In this document: positions 1 through 6,948 of the stretch, piece by piece
How positions within the stretch are numbered: the first letter of the stretch is position 1
Layout of the letters: each line of letters opens with the position of its first letter
Source: RPRI01 sp051233685
Lineage (GTDB): Bacteria > Desulfobacterota > Desulfobacteria > Desulfobacterales > RPRI01
Length of the DNA stretch: 19,269 nt
Assembly: GCF_051233685.1 (NCBI RefSeq)
Contig: NZ_JBAMMY010000299.1
Span: 1-19,269, forward strand
Direction of reading: 5' to 3'
Notes under the pieces: model-generated
The model's input: the letters and a program-made list of their open reading frames with translations, nothing else
The model's database searches: none
Told to the model about the DNA's origin: nothing
Position numbers and translations under genes: made by a program

Positions 1-105
1 ATCCTTTTCTGTCTGCCCGGCTTTTTGTTCCGGCTCTCCTGCCAAAACCGGATAGTGACAAAAAAGGATTAATATTGCCGCAAAAACTAATTTCAAACGA
101 CTCAT
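1..105 (-). CDS. exported protein, N-terminal 35 residues only
   Basis: The reading frame starts at an ATG at 105 and runs off the window edge. The visible 35 residues are a typical Sec signal peptide: MSRLK, a hydrophobic core (LVFAAILILF), then a probable cleavage site near VLAG, followed by a charged stretch rich in E, Q and K. A GAGG ribosome-binding site lies about eight bases upstream. It begins 37 bp after the tonB stop on the same strand and so is probably the next gene of the same operon. The mature part is not visible, so the function cannot be assigned; another periplasmic or outer-membrane component of the uptake system is plausible only from context. Confidence 0.6.
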   Translation of the reverse strand, partial: MSRLKLVFAAILILFCHYPVLAGEPEQKAGQTEKD

Positions 106-142
106 TTTCCATCCTCATTTTTTAGTTTTTATAGGTTAATCT

Positions 143-955
143 TTACCTGAGCACAAATTTTACAGGCAGCATCGCCCTTGCACGTATGGGCTTGCCGTTT
201 ATAGCAGGCGGAATAAATGTTGATTTTTTTACAGCGGCAATCGCAGCTTCTGCAAAACCGTATCCCGGATTCTCAAGCACCTCGATATTTACAAGATTTC
301 CGTTTTCATCAATAGTCAGTCTTAGAACAATCTTTCCCTCTTTTCCCAATCTTCTTGCCATAGCCGGATAAACAGGCATTTCTTTATGACGATATTTGGG
401 ACCGGCAGCGCTTCCGAATATCAGACTACCCGAACTCCCTTCGCCGGAACCGCCTGATCCTGATCCGGATTTCGAGCTTCCGGCAGCGCCTTTGCCGCCC
501 TCCGAATCCGAAGACCTTCCCGAACCTCCGGGCGCAGAAGCGGCGACTGCAGAATTTTCCGAAAAAGATGACCCGATCACCTTATTGTCTGCGTCCGAAG
601 GCAACAACGGGTCAGTGCCCGATATCGAAGAAGCGGTCCGTTCATTAATCTCTTTTTGCTTCACAGGGGGTGCTTCTTTTTTTCCCGCATCCGCAATTAT
701 CTTCGATTTTTCTTTGTATTTTTTTGCCAGACCGGGCAATTCTTTCTTTTGCATATTTCCCCCCTTTGCCTGAGGCTGCGCCACAATCTTTTCAGGCGGC
801 GGCACAGCCTCTTGCGCGATTTCCTCGATAACAGCAAAATCAATGACAACCGGCTGGCTTAATCGTGATTCGGGAATACTAGTATTGGTAATCAGCGCAA
901 ATATCACCGCATGAATCAGCAATGAAAACTGCAATGCTTTGGCTTGATAGCTCAT
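143..955 (-). CDS. tonB: TonB-family energy transducer
   Basis: This 270-residue protein links the inner-membrane ExbB/ExbD motor to outer-membrane receptors. Residues about 9-28 form the single N-terminal membrane anchor (LLIHAVIFALI). A long periplasmic linker follows: a Pro/Lys-containing part (PPPEK), then a Gly/Ser-rich stretch at about residues 140-178, which is more flexible than the usual Pro-rich TonB linker. The C-terminal TonB domain covers about 188-270, with the family's YPAMARR motif and the ending PVKFVLR. Its ATG overlaps the exbD stop by 4 bp (ATGA), so translation is probably coupled. The natural partner is the TonB-dependent receptor at 8098-10215, whose operon carries the same leader as this one. 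Identification is secure; the receptor pairing is inferred. Confidence 0.93.
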   Translation of the reverse strand: MSYQAKALQFSLLIHAVIFALITNTSIPESRLSQPVVIDFAVIEEIAQEAVPPPEKIVAQPQAKGGNMQKKELPGLAKKYKEKSKIIADAGKKEAPPVKQKEINERTASSISGTDPLLPSDADNKVIGSSFSENSAVAASAPGGSGRSSDSEGGKGAAGSSKSGSGSGGSGEGSSGSLIFGSAAGPKYRHKEMPVYPAMARRLGKEGKIVLRLTIDENGNLVNIEVLENPGYGFAEAAIAAVKKSTFIPPAINGKPIRARAMLPVKFVLR

Positions 956-1332
956 TTTCTCTCCTGAGTCTGCAAACTTACTTTCCTGAAACCAAGATTT
1001 TTGACAATATCAAGCACATCCACAAATGCCTGAACGCGGATGTCTTTGTCTGCTCTGATCAATATCGGCGTATCCCTGCTGATTGCCTTAATAGCTTCTT
1101 TCAGTTTATCAAGGGACACAGGCGTTGCGTTCAGATAAATACTGCCGTTTTTTTCTATCCCGATGGTCTGAGCCTTTGATATTTCCTCAATGTTTTTCGA
1201 CGCCTTCGGAAGCTCGATAGGAATTCCTCCCGAAGCTATGAAGGTTGATGTGGTGAGGACGATTGTGAGCAGCACCAGCATTACATCAACCAGGGGAATA
1301 ACATTCATGTAATCAAATTCTTTCTCGTCCAT
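952..1332 (-). CDS. exbD: ExbD biopolymer transport protein
   Basis: This 126-residue ExbD/TolR-family protein is a stator-rotor component of the proton-driven TonB motor. It has a short cytoplasmic N-terminus, then one membrane segment at about 11-33 containing PLVDVMLVLL; Asp16 occupies the position of the conserved proton-carrying Asp of ExbD. A small periplasmic domain follows, with the family pattern IPIELPKAS just after the membrane and PILIRADKDIR later. The start overlaps the end of exbB by 20 bp and the stop overlaps tonB by 4 bp, which fits tightly coupled synthesis. Family identification is clear. Confidence 0.95.
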   Translation of the reverse strand: MDEKEFDYMNVIPLVDVMLVLLTIVLTTSTFIASGGIPIELPKASKNIEEISKAQTIGIEKNGSIYLNATPVSLDKLKEAIKAISRDTPILIRADKDIRVQAFVDVLDIVKNLGFRKVSLQTQERK

Positions 1333-1747
1333 TCCGAATCTCCCATTGCATCATAAGAACCTTTGCCTTTCTTAGAAGAAAGTTGTACAGAACAATAGAC
1401 GGGATGGCTACAAGGAGCCCGACTGCGGTTGCTTTCAGGGCGAGGCTGAGTCCCACCATGATTTTGCCCGTATCCATAAAACCCTCTTTCCCCATCGTGT
1501 AAAAAGTGAGCATCACTCCAAGAACCGTTCCCAGCAATCCGATATACGGCGCATTGCTTCCAATGGTTGCGATGAGATGAATTTTCTTTGTAATTTCAAG
1601 TTCCAAAGTTTTTTTATCGGGAAAGTCCTCTATCCGTATATGTTTATAAACAAGATGCCTTTCAATGGCTACGGCCACAGCCGCAACGCTCATAAGACCC
1701 AGAAAGCCAATAATTCCGTAATCAACCGCATTTTTAAGCCATTCCAT
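1313..1747 (-). CDS. exbB: ExbB/TolQ/MotA-family proton channel, short form
   Basis: A 144-residue MotA/TolQ/ExbB proton-channel protein. Three membrane segments can be seen: about 8-28, 58-83 (with the family signature APYIGLLGTVLGV) and 100-125 (SLALKATAVGLLVAIPSIV). It is shorter than enterobacterial ExbB (about 240 residues) because the N-terminal extension and much of the cytoplasmic loop are missing; compact ExbB proteins of about 150 residues are known in epsilonproteobacterial TonB systems, some of which serve nickel uptake. The ATG at 1747 is preceded by AAGGG. It follows the DUF4198 gene by 12 bp. The gene looks intact. Confidence 0.92.
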   Translation of the reverse strand: MEWLKNAVDYGIIGFLGLMSVAAVAVAIERHLVYKHIRIEDFPDKKTLELEITKKIHLIATIGSNAPYIGLLGTVLGVMLTFYTMGKEGFMDTGKIMVGLSLALKATAVGLLVAIPSIVLYNFLLRKAKVLMMQWEIRNGRERI

Positions 1748-1759
1748 TATTTTTTGCCC

Positions 1760-2542
1760 TTATCTTATTCCGAAGGTTACGGTGCTGGTAAACGAATACT
1801 CGTCTGCCTCTTCAGGATTAGAGTATGGCATGCTGTGATTTGCCTTTATCAGCCATGCGCCTGACGTTGACAGTTCGATCTTTGCGCTGCCTTTATCGGT
1901 TTTGACTTTTTGAGCAAATGCATTTTTTTCGGCTGAAAATCCTGCAAATGTTGCCTGAACTTCCGTATCAAGCGGTTTGCCATCCAGTGTTACCGATACA
2001 TTCAGAAAATCACCTTTTTTCAATTTTCCCGGATCAGCCGAAGGAATCACCTGAAACCGCCAACCGATTGACTTCTGAAAAGCATCGCCTGATGACTTGC
2101 CGACAATAATGATGGCTTTGGCATGTCCTTCCGACCAGTATGATTTGATAACATTCTGAAGTTCTTTTTTGGATTTTTGCTTATAGCCGTCAGTAGTTTT
2201 GCTGACAAATCCTTTCTTTTTTTCCGCAACCACAAGATAGGCTCCGGGCTTGTCAAACTTAATTCTGACAGGCGCCACAAGTTTTTTTTCGCCTTCAGGC
2301 TGCATTGGCAGGTCAATCTGCTTTCCGTCTGGTCCGATAACATACATCTTATCCATTTTTTCAACCTCACAAGACTCTTTTTCTGGGAACTGATGCCCCA
2401 TGCCGATAGAAATAGTAACTTCTTCTCCGACTTTGGGATAATACTTATCCGCATTTACGGTCAGAAAATGTGCGGACGCATTGGAAAAAAACAAACACCC
2501 CGACGATAAAACGATTGAAACAATAATCAAAAACCTTTTCAT
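1760..2542 (-). CDS. DUF4198 periplasmic protein, NikK-like
   Basis: A 260-residue exported protein. Residues 1-24 are a signal peptide (MKRFLIIVSIVLSSGC..., cleavage near ASA-HF). The mature protein begins HFLTVNADKYYPKVGEEVTI, the typical opening of DUF4198 (PF10670) proteins, whose N-terminal His is a plausible metal ligand after signal cleavage. The rest looks like all-beta Ig-like modules (GAYLVVAEKK, LNVSVTLDGKPL, GAWLIKANH). DUF4198 proteins named NikK occur with nickel/cobalt transporters, usually beside NikL, as here. Its likely role is periplasmic metal binding or presentation. It stands 36 bp after the NikL-like gene and 12 bp before exbB. Family is well supported; nickel specificity is inferred. 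Confidence 0.8.
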   Translation of the reverse strand: MKRFLIIVSIVLSSGCLFFSNASAHFLTVNADKYYPKVGEEVTISIGMGHQFPEKESCEVEKMDKMYVIGPDGKQIDLPMQPEGEKKLVAPVRIKFDKPGAYLVVAEKKKGFVSKTTDGYKQKSKKELQNVIKSYWSEGHAKAIIIVGKSSGDAFQKSIGWRFQVIPSADPGKLKKGDFLNVSVTLDGKPLDTEVQATFAGFSAEKNAFAQKVKTDKGSAKIELSTSGAWLIKANHSMPYSNPEEADEYSFTSTVTFGIR

Positions 2543-2578
2543 AAAAAATTCTCCTTTTTGAAATATAGTTATCTACTG

Positions 2579-3061
2579 TTATTTTCCTGCTGTTTGGCGT
2601 AAGATCTTTTTGGCATTCAGCCAAATAAGCAGACTAGCCATAAAGAAAATGAGTGATATGCCGAAAAGCACTTTGCCCATTTTATTCAAACCTGAGGATT
2701 CAGGCTGTTTTATGTGTGCTTTCTGTGCCTGATCCGCATTAACTGCCATCTCTAACCGATGACCAATTCCGTCTTCCATTACGACTTTCCATATTCCGGA
2801 AACATCCGGGAAAAAACAGAAACGACCGTTTCTGTCGCTTCTGCCGGTTTGAAATACTGTTTTCGAATCTGGCGCAGATATGGTAACTTTTGCATAACTC
2901 ATTGCTTCTCCGCCGTCATACACCGCCCGTATTGCCGTTCCTCCGGCTCCTTCCGAAATTGCTTCTACCCCATGAGCAAAGCTGTAAGGAATGCTGTAAG
3001 GGATATTGATAAGAGCAATAGAAAGCACGATACATGTTATCCGTCTTTTGCTTTTTTTCAT
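2579..3061 (-). CDS. NikL-like carboxypeptidase-regulatory-type membrane protein
   Basis: A 160-residue protein with a signal peptide (about 1-30, cleavage near SFA-HG), one beta-sandwich domain (about 32-112) and a C-terminal membrane helix (about 130-149, VLFGISLIFFMASLLIWL) followed by a basic tail. The mature N-terminus begins with His-Gly. This layout, followed directly by a DUF4198 protein, matches the NikL/NikK pair described as accessory parts of nickel/cobalt importers; no NikM/NikN/NikO-type transporter is visible here. It is the first gene of operon A and sits just behind the structured leader. The ATG at 3061 has GAGGAG upstream. A second ATG at 3065 is in another frame and is closed quickly. 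Confidence 0.7.
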   Translation of the reverse strand: MKKSKRRITCIVLSIALINIPYSIPYSFAHGVEAISEGAGGTAIRAVYDGGEAMSYAKVTISAPDSKTVFQTGRSDRNGRFCFFPDVSGIWKVVMEDGIGHRLEMAVNADQAQKAHIKQPESSGLNKMGKVLFGISLIFFMASLLIWLNAKKILRQTAGK

Positions 3062-3124
3062 TCATCTCCTCAAACAACTTCTTGAAATAAAAATATATTA
3101 TTGACAGATTGCCATTTGCCGGTT

Positions 3125-3168
3125 AAAGAAAAAAAAGAACCCGTCAGCAGTTTCACGCTGCCGTGTTC
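3125..3168 (-). terminator. second terminator-like hairpin of leader 1
   Basis: On the minus strand the stem starts GAAC and closes GTTC, with an interrupted inner stem (GCAG/CTGC region) and an eight-base loop, followed by eight consecutive T. The stem has mismatches, so it is weaker than the first hairpin. It lies about 65 bp before the NikL-like start codon. Confidence 0.5.
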
Positions 3169-3296
3169 AGGGAAAGCAGCCCACACCATTGGCCGTGGAC
3201 AGGCTGCTTTCCAACCCTTATTCAACTGGTATTTAAATAAAGAAAACTACTTCTAAAACTTCGCTATGCCCTCCTTTCCTGGTTTCTTTGCGGTTT

Positions 3297-3356
3297 ATAA
3301 AAATAAAAAACGCCATGAAGATGGCTGGTTTCCAGCCTTTACACCTTCATGGCGTT
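3297..3356 (-). terminator. first intrinsic-terminator-like hairpin of leader 1
   Basis: On the minus strand a 12-bp perfect outer stem (AACGCCATGAAG with CTTCATGGCGTT) encloses an inner stem GGCTGG-AAA-CCAGCC. It runs directly into a T-rich tract (TTTTTTATTTTTAT). Because it lies 5' of the operon, it would stop transcription unless antitermination occurs. Confidence 0.7.
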
Positions 3357-3594
3357 GTAAGTTTTTTCTAAATAATTTTTTTATTAAACTTGAAACTTTT
3401 ACTTTAAGGGATTCTTCCCTTGAACTTTAAAACCTTCTTTCAAGTTTTTCTGCGGATGTCAAGAAAATTTTTCACAGGATGAATATATTTCGCCTACCAT
3501 GCCCATCCGGCAATTATCAGGCCGAACAGAACCATCCGGTTTGTTTTTTTATTTCCTGAAAGCTGTGACTTGCCTGAACAGGATTCATGGAATA

Positions 3595-3770
3595 TCACTC
3601 GTGTTTTTCAAAAAGTATTTTGTGATCAACCAGATTCATCAACCGGATTCTGCCTCTTATGATTTTCTGATCCCCGAAAATGCTGACCAGTCTGTAAGAT
3701 TTCTGATCTTCTTCCGGTTCTATGACATCAACGGACTCCATTACAAGTTCTTCCTGTCCGTCTTTCCCTA
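3595..3770 (-). pseudogene. CooT-like nickel-binding domain, out of frame with the His-rich start
   Basis: Directly after the stop of the His-rich ORF, the -1 frame encodes about 54 residues with a strong family pattern: KDGQEELVMESVDVIEPEED, then YRLVSIFGDQKIIRGRI, then LVDHKILFEKHE and TGA at 3595-3597. This matches the small beta-barrel CooT family (PF10133), whose founding member is a nickel-binding protein needed for carbon monoxide dehydrogenase maturation. The family's usual MC start is absent, and the frame has no ATG before the internal GTA-ATG. One extra base between CAA and TAG near 3770 would join it to the His-rich part as a single protein of about 122 residues. A one-base deletion, a sequencing error or a programmed -1 shift are all possible. 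Confidence 0.68.
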
Positions 3771-3965
3771 TTGGTGCTTGTGAATATGAGGCTCTTTTTC
3801 ATGTCCGGCATGGTCATGGTCGTGATCGCTGCTGTGATCGTGCGCATGATCATGCTCATGTTCATGTTTGTGTTCATGCTGGTGTTTTGCGCTGTCATGT
3901 TCATGCTCGTGCTCATGAATATGCTCGTGCGAATGTCCGTGTTCGTGCTCATGATTTTCTGCCAT
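3768..3965 (-). CDS. histidine-rich metal-binding protein (front part of a His-rich CooT)
   Basis: A 65-residue ORF, 26 of whose residues are His, mostly in alternating HEH, HDH and HKH patterns with Asp, Glu and Lys between. Such tracts bind nickel, cobalt or zinc, as in the His-rich nickel chaperone CooJ or the HypB/UreE tails. The ATG at 3965 has a perfect AAAGGAG upstream and lies 24 bp after the binding-protein gene, so it is the last translated unit of operon B. The ORF stops at TAG (3768-3770), but the next frame continues at once with a CooT-like domain, so the true product was probably longer. The repeated CAT/GAG/CAC codons also make this tract prone to slippage. Confidence 0.75.
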   Translation of the reverse strand: MAENHEHEHGHSHEHIHEHEHEHDSAKHQHEHKHEHEHDHAHDHSSDHDHDHAGHEKEPHIHKHQ

Positions 3966-3989
3966 TGTTATTTCTCCTTTTTTTTACTG

Positions 3990-5078
3990 TTACCTTAACA
4001 ATCCCGTGTCATACGCAGCTCCTATTTTTCCGTAATCTTTCTTCATGTCAGCGTACACCGGCTTTCCCACCATGAAAGTATAAATTGCATCCGCTTTTTT
4101 CTCCGGATCAATATCTGCAAAGGCTTTTGGATACAAAACTTTGGCAATAGCGTATGCGTCTGCCAGAGCAGTTTCAACATTGGTAGTATAGAAATTAAAA
4201 GGCAGAAGAGAATATACGCGTTTATTTTGAAAAGCCTTCAATGCTTTGTAATATACGGGTTTTTTAAGCATATCCTGTTCCACCAGTTTCAATCCCCCGC
4301 CATCAATAAAAATCACATCAGGGTTTATAGCCAAAAGCTTTTCTTTATCCATAAACACATGGCTGCCTTCCGAAGCCACAACCTTTTCCGCTACATTTTT
4401 TGCATTTGTCCATTTTAGCGGAATATAATTTTTCTCGGTGCTTTCAATGCCTAAAGCCCCTTTAAAGCCTATGCCGCCGACAAATACGCCGGGCTTTTCT
4501 CTTTCCTTAACTTCTTTTGATTTTTCCCACAGTTCTTTCCGGGCAGTTTCGATAAATCCGATTACAGCATCAGCCCGCTTCTCACGGTTTAATATTTTCC
4601 CGGCAAGCTTCAAGGAATCGTAAATCCTCTCGTCAAAGGTTGCAAACGCACCGTAACTTAATGCTACAACCGGAATACCCAATTGCTTCTGAGCTTCATT
4701 GACCGTCCTGGAATCTGCCTGTGTCATAAAAATCAGATCGGGATGAACACTCAGCACAGCTTCCAAATCCGGTTTTTTATTGATGCTGCCAGGCCCTCCA
4801 GGGCCGATGCGGGGAAGCCTGGCAAGATGCCTATTCGCTATCCAATAGGGTCTGCCGCCGGGATTGAGTTTTTCCATGTCTTCCACTCCGGCAAGCTTAT
4901 CCTGAGAATTAAGATATACAATCAGCCGCAATGCGCCGGGTCCGATACAGATAATCTTTGCCGGATCAAACGGTACGGTAACGCTTCTGCCGGTCATATC
5001 CACAATATCAAGCGTTTTTGCAAATCCAATATTGGCAATGCCAATCAGGATCAGACAAATCACTACGATTTTTTTCAT
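3990..5078 (-). CDS. periplasmic substrate-binding protein of metal ABC transporter
   Basis: A 362-residue PF01497/TroA-like binding protein for a FecCD-type importer. Residues 1-20 are a signal peptide (cleavage near GFA-KT); there is no lipobox Cys, so it should be soluble in the periplasm. The first lobe opens with DMTGRSVTVP and continues through PDLIFMTQAD; a long linker helix lies near 165-195; the second lobe holds NPDVIFIDGGG near residue 260. The ATG at 5078 has AAGGAG upstream, and the gene starts just after the ATPase stop. The family covers siderophore, haem, cobalamin and metal-chelate binders, so the sequence alone does not fix the ligand; the downstream His-rich/CooT gene favours nickel. 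Confidence 0.88.
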   Translation of the reverse strand: MKKIVVICLILIGIANIGFAKTLDIVDMTGRSVTVPFDPAKIICIGPGALRLIVYLNSQDKLAGVEDMEKLNPGGRPYWIANRHLARLPRIGPGGPGSINKKPDLEAVLSVHPDLIFMTQADSRTVNEAQKQLGIPVVALSYGAFATFDERIYDSLKLAGKILNREKRADAVIGFIETARKELWEKSKEVKEREKPGVFVGGIGFKGALGIESTEKNYIPLKWTNAKNVAEKVVASEGSHVFMDKEKLLAINPDVIFIDGGGLKLVEQDMLKKPVYYKALKAFQNKRVYSLLPFNFYTTNVETALADAYAIAKVLYPKAFADIDPEKKADAIYTFMVGKPVYADMKKDYGKIGAAYDTGLLR

Positions 5079-5084
5079 CTTTTT

Positions 5085-5846
5085 TCACTCCTTATACAAG
5101 GGAACAACCACCGTATTTCCTTCTATCTTGGTCAAAGATACCTCGATTCCGTAAACTTCGTGGATCATTTCAGGACTTACATCTTTTTTATGAATAAAAC
5201 GGTATACCTGATGATGCTTCATCATAAGAATCATATCGGCAAAGCGAAGCGCCAGATTCAAATCATGGATGGAAACTACTGCGGAAAGTTCCCGTTCTTT
5301 TACAATCCGGCGGATCATTCCCATGACATCAAACTGATTTTTTACATCCAGATTACTGGTCGGCTCATCTAAGAGCAAAACTTTCGGCTCCTGCGCCAAT
5401 GCCCGTGCAATCACCACTTTCTGCATTTCGCCGCCGCTTAAAGAATTGACCGGTCTTAATGCAAAAGATTCCAGATTCATGGAAGCCAGAATATTTTCTA
5501 CAATCTGGAAATCATTATCGCTTGCCGCCCAGCGAATATGAGGCTTTCGTCCCAGCAGAACCGCATCAAACACAGTAAGCACATCTTCGGAATATTTCTG
5601 CGGCATGTATGCCATGCGTTTGGCAATCTCCGTGCCTTTCATGGCAAGAATTTCTTCTTGATTCAGAATTACCGAGCCTTTCCGGGGAGAAAGCACTTTG
5701 TTTAGACATTTCAAAAGAGTGGATTTTCCCGCGCCGTTTACGCCCAGAACACCCAGTATCATGCCGCTATCCAATTGAAAGCTGATGTCTTTTACTACCG
5801 GATGGCTGTTATATGAAAATTCGATATCTGCTACAGACAGCATCAT
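5085..5846 (-). CDS. FecE-type ABC transporter ATPase
   Basis: A 253-residue ATPase that powers the importer. All motifs are present: Walker A GVNGAGKST (35-43), Q-loop YMPQ, signature LSGGEMQ, Walker B VLLLDEPTSNLD, and switch His in VSIHDLN. It is close in layout to FecE/BtuD/FhuC ATPases of iron-siderophore and cobalamin uptake. The start overlaps the permease stop by 4 bp (ATGA), and the binding-protein gene follows after a few bases with its ribosome-binding site overlapping this stop. Intact. Confidence 0.95.
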   Translation of the reverse strand: MMLSVADIEFSYNSHPVVKDISFQLDSGMILGVLGVNGAGKSTLLKCLNKVLSPRKGSVILNQEEILAMKGTEIAKRMAYMPQKYSEDVLTVFDAVLLGRKPHIRWAASDNDFQIVENILASMNLESFALRPVNSLSGGEMQKVVIARALAQEPKVLLLDEPTSNLDVKNQFDVMGMIRRIVKERELSAVVSIHDLNLALRFADMILMMKHHQVYRFIHKKDVSPEMIHEVYGIEVSLTKIEGNTVVVPLYKE

Positions 5847-6880
5847 TGCCTGACACCTCTCATCAGCAGATATAAAAACATCGGCGCGCCCATAAACGAG
5901 GTCAAAATTCCGACCGGCATACTACCTGAGCCGATAAGCACTCTTCCCATAGTATCTGCCAGCAGCAGCAATATCGCTCCGATAACACATGAAAACGGAA
6001 TTAAAAGACGGTGATCCGCGCCGACAATGCGCTTTGCAATATGCGGAGCAAGCAGTCCAAGAAAAGCAATTACACCGTGAAATGCGGTGATAATGGCAGA
6101 CACCAGTGCCGCAAATATCATGCCTTGCAGGCGAAGCGATTCTACAGACACGCCAAGTCCTTTGGCAGCTTCTTCACCGGATAGCATTGCATTGAGATTC
6201 CAGCGATGATACGTTACCCATATCGAAGCGATAAGAATTGCGGCAGTCATTATGCCGATTTCCTTCCAACCGGAACGCGCCACATCCCCGAATGTCCAGA
6301 ACAGTGCCGAAGCTACCTGTGTTTCCGTGGCAAAATACTGAACCAGAAATGTGCCGGAAGTAAACAGAGAAGAAAGTGCCACGCCGGCAAGTATAATTGC
6401 TTCGGAAGACAATCTTTTTACTTTTGCCAGCAACAGAATCATACCGGTTGCCGCCATCGCACCGAAAAATGCGAACATCGTAACCGAATACAGGCTATAC
6501 ACGCTGCCCGAGTTGAATATAATAATGCCAACTGCAGCCCCAAAAGCCGCTCCCTGACTTATCCCAAGGGTGGAAGGCGATCCCAGAGGATTTTTGAGCA
6601 GTGTTTGAAGAATCAGACCTGAAAGCGCAAGCCCCCATCCTGCCACAATCGCCGCTACAATTCTGGGCATCCGGATATTCCAGACCACAAGATGAGAATT
6701 GCCTTTGGCATTGCCAATCAAGCCCTGAAAAACGTGATTTGGCGATAACTGATATGCTCCTTTGGAAACAGCATAAATGCCCAACAAAAGTGTTACGGCA
6801 ATCAGAAAGACAAAAAGCATCCGTTTCCGTCTGACCTGTTGATGATATTTCGCTGTAGTGCTGCTGAGATAATAACTCAT
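5843..6880 (-). CDS. FecCD-family ABC transporter permease
   Basis: A BtuC/FecCD-type permease with about ten membrane helices, which would act as a homodimer since only one permease gene is present. Family landmarks: VWNIRMPRI and the GLALSGLILQTLLKNPLGSP segment near residue 100, GEEAAKGLGV in the coupling helix, FLGLLAPHI, and the end GILTSFMGAPMFLYLL. The ATG at 6880 gives 345 residues; a TTG at 6895 would add five. Neither has a strong ribosome-binding site. A strong AGGAG and ATG at 6940 are in the same frame but are cut off by TGA at 6896-6898, just before the TTG, so start choice is uncertain and translation may depend on reinitiation. Confidence 0.92.
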   Translation of the reverse strand: MSYYLSSTTAKYHQQVRRKRMLFVFLIAVTLLLGIYAVSKGAYQLSPNHVFQGLIGNAKGNSHLVVWNIRMPRIVAAIVAGWGLALSGLILQTLLKNPLGSPSTLGISQGAAFGAAVGIIIFNSGSVYSLYSVTMFAFFGAMAATGMILLLAKVKRLSSEAIILAGVALSSLFTSGTFLVQYFATETQVASALFWTFGDVARSGWKEIGIMTAAILIASIWVTYHRWNLNAMLSGEEAAKGLGVSVESLRLQGMIFAALVSAIITAFHGVIAFLGLLAPHIAKRIVGADHRLLIPFSCVIGAILLLLADTMGRVLIGSGSMPVGILTSFMGAPMFLYLLMRGVRQ

Positions 6881-6895
6881 ACTCAATATTTCCAA

Positions 6896-6940
6896 TCAAC
6901 AGAAAAAATAATAAAACATATCCAAATAAACTCTTTTCAT
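6896..6940 (-). other. 14-codon mini-ORF in frame with the permease
   Basis: ATG at 6940 follows an ideal AGGAG (5-base spacing) that overlaps the methyltransferase stop. It encodes a short peptide (MKRVYLDMFYYFFC) and ends at a TGA abutting a possible TTG start of the permease in the same frame. It could be a coupling peptide, or the true permease N-terminus broken by a nonsense change. Confidence 0.4.
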
Positions 6941-6948
6941 TTATTCTC

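Larger units (their letters stand above)
3069..3356 (-). repeat. 288-bp leader repeat, copy 1
   Basis: This block is nearly identical to 10263-10550, same length and same orientation, with about a dozen substitutions and no gap by eye. It ends exactly at the outer edge of the first terminator hairpin; beyond that the two leaders are still alignable, but with clearly lower similarity. Confidence 0.9.
3062..3476 (-). promoter_or_regulatory. structured leader of operon A (copy 1)
   Basis: This non-coding stretch of about 415 bp lies before the NikL-like gene. Reading along the minus strand it contains: a TTGACA element (3457-3462) followed by no convincing -10; a small hairpin AAGGG-AAGAAT-CCCTT (3406-3421); a strong terminator-like hairpin (3309-3356) with a T tract; an 11-bp perfect stem (3171-3212); a second terminator-like hairpin (3137-3168) with eight T; and finally the ribosome-binding site. 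The same series, in the same order, precedes operon B. It matches no riboswitch class that I can recognise: the cobalamin and NiCo aptamer consensus elements were looked for by eye and not found. Regulation by attenuation is inferred. Confidence 0.65.

Noticed and set aside
396..773. Long plus-strand Pro/Glu-rich ORF opposite tonB
   Set aside because: It is the antisense reading of the Gly/Ser-rich TonB linker, with no start signal or family resemblance.
3101..3129. Plus-strand TTGACA-N17-TAAAGA inside both leader copies, possibly promoting an antisense RNA
   Set aside because: The -10 is mediocre and the G.U-type changes between copies fit minus-strand RNA; the T tract after the large hairpin is much better on the minus strand. 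Not excluded, but not supported enough to annotate.
3062..3476. Cobalamin, NiCo, molybdenum-cofactor or c-di-GMP riboswitch in the leader
   Set aside because: I looked by eye for the core consensus elements of these classes and found none; a covariance-model search would be decisive.
3839..3965. CRISPR or tandem-repeat array
   Set aside because: The repetitive look comes from His/Glu/Asp codon repetition within a coding frame; there are no regular spacers.
3722..4075. Plus-strand ORFs across the His-rich gene (Met/Val/His-rich and Cys/His-rich translations)
   Set aside because: They are frame shadows of the repeated CAT/GAG/CAC codons; the minus frame has the ribosome-binding site and operon context.
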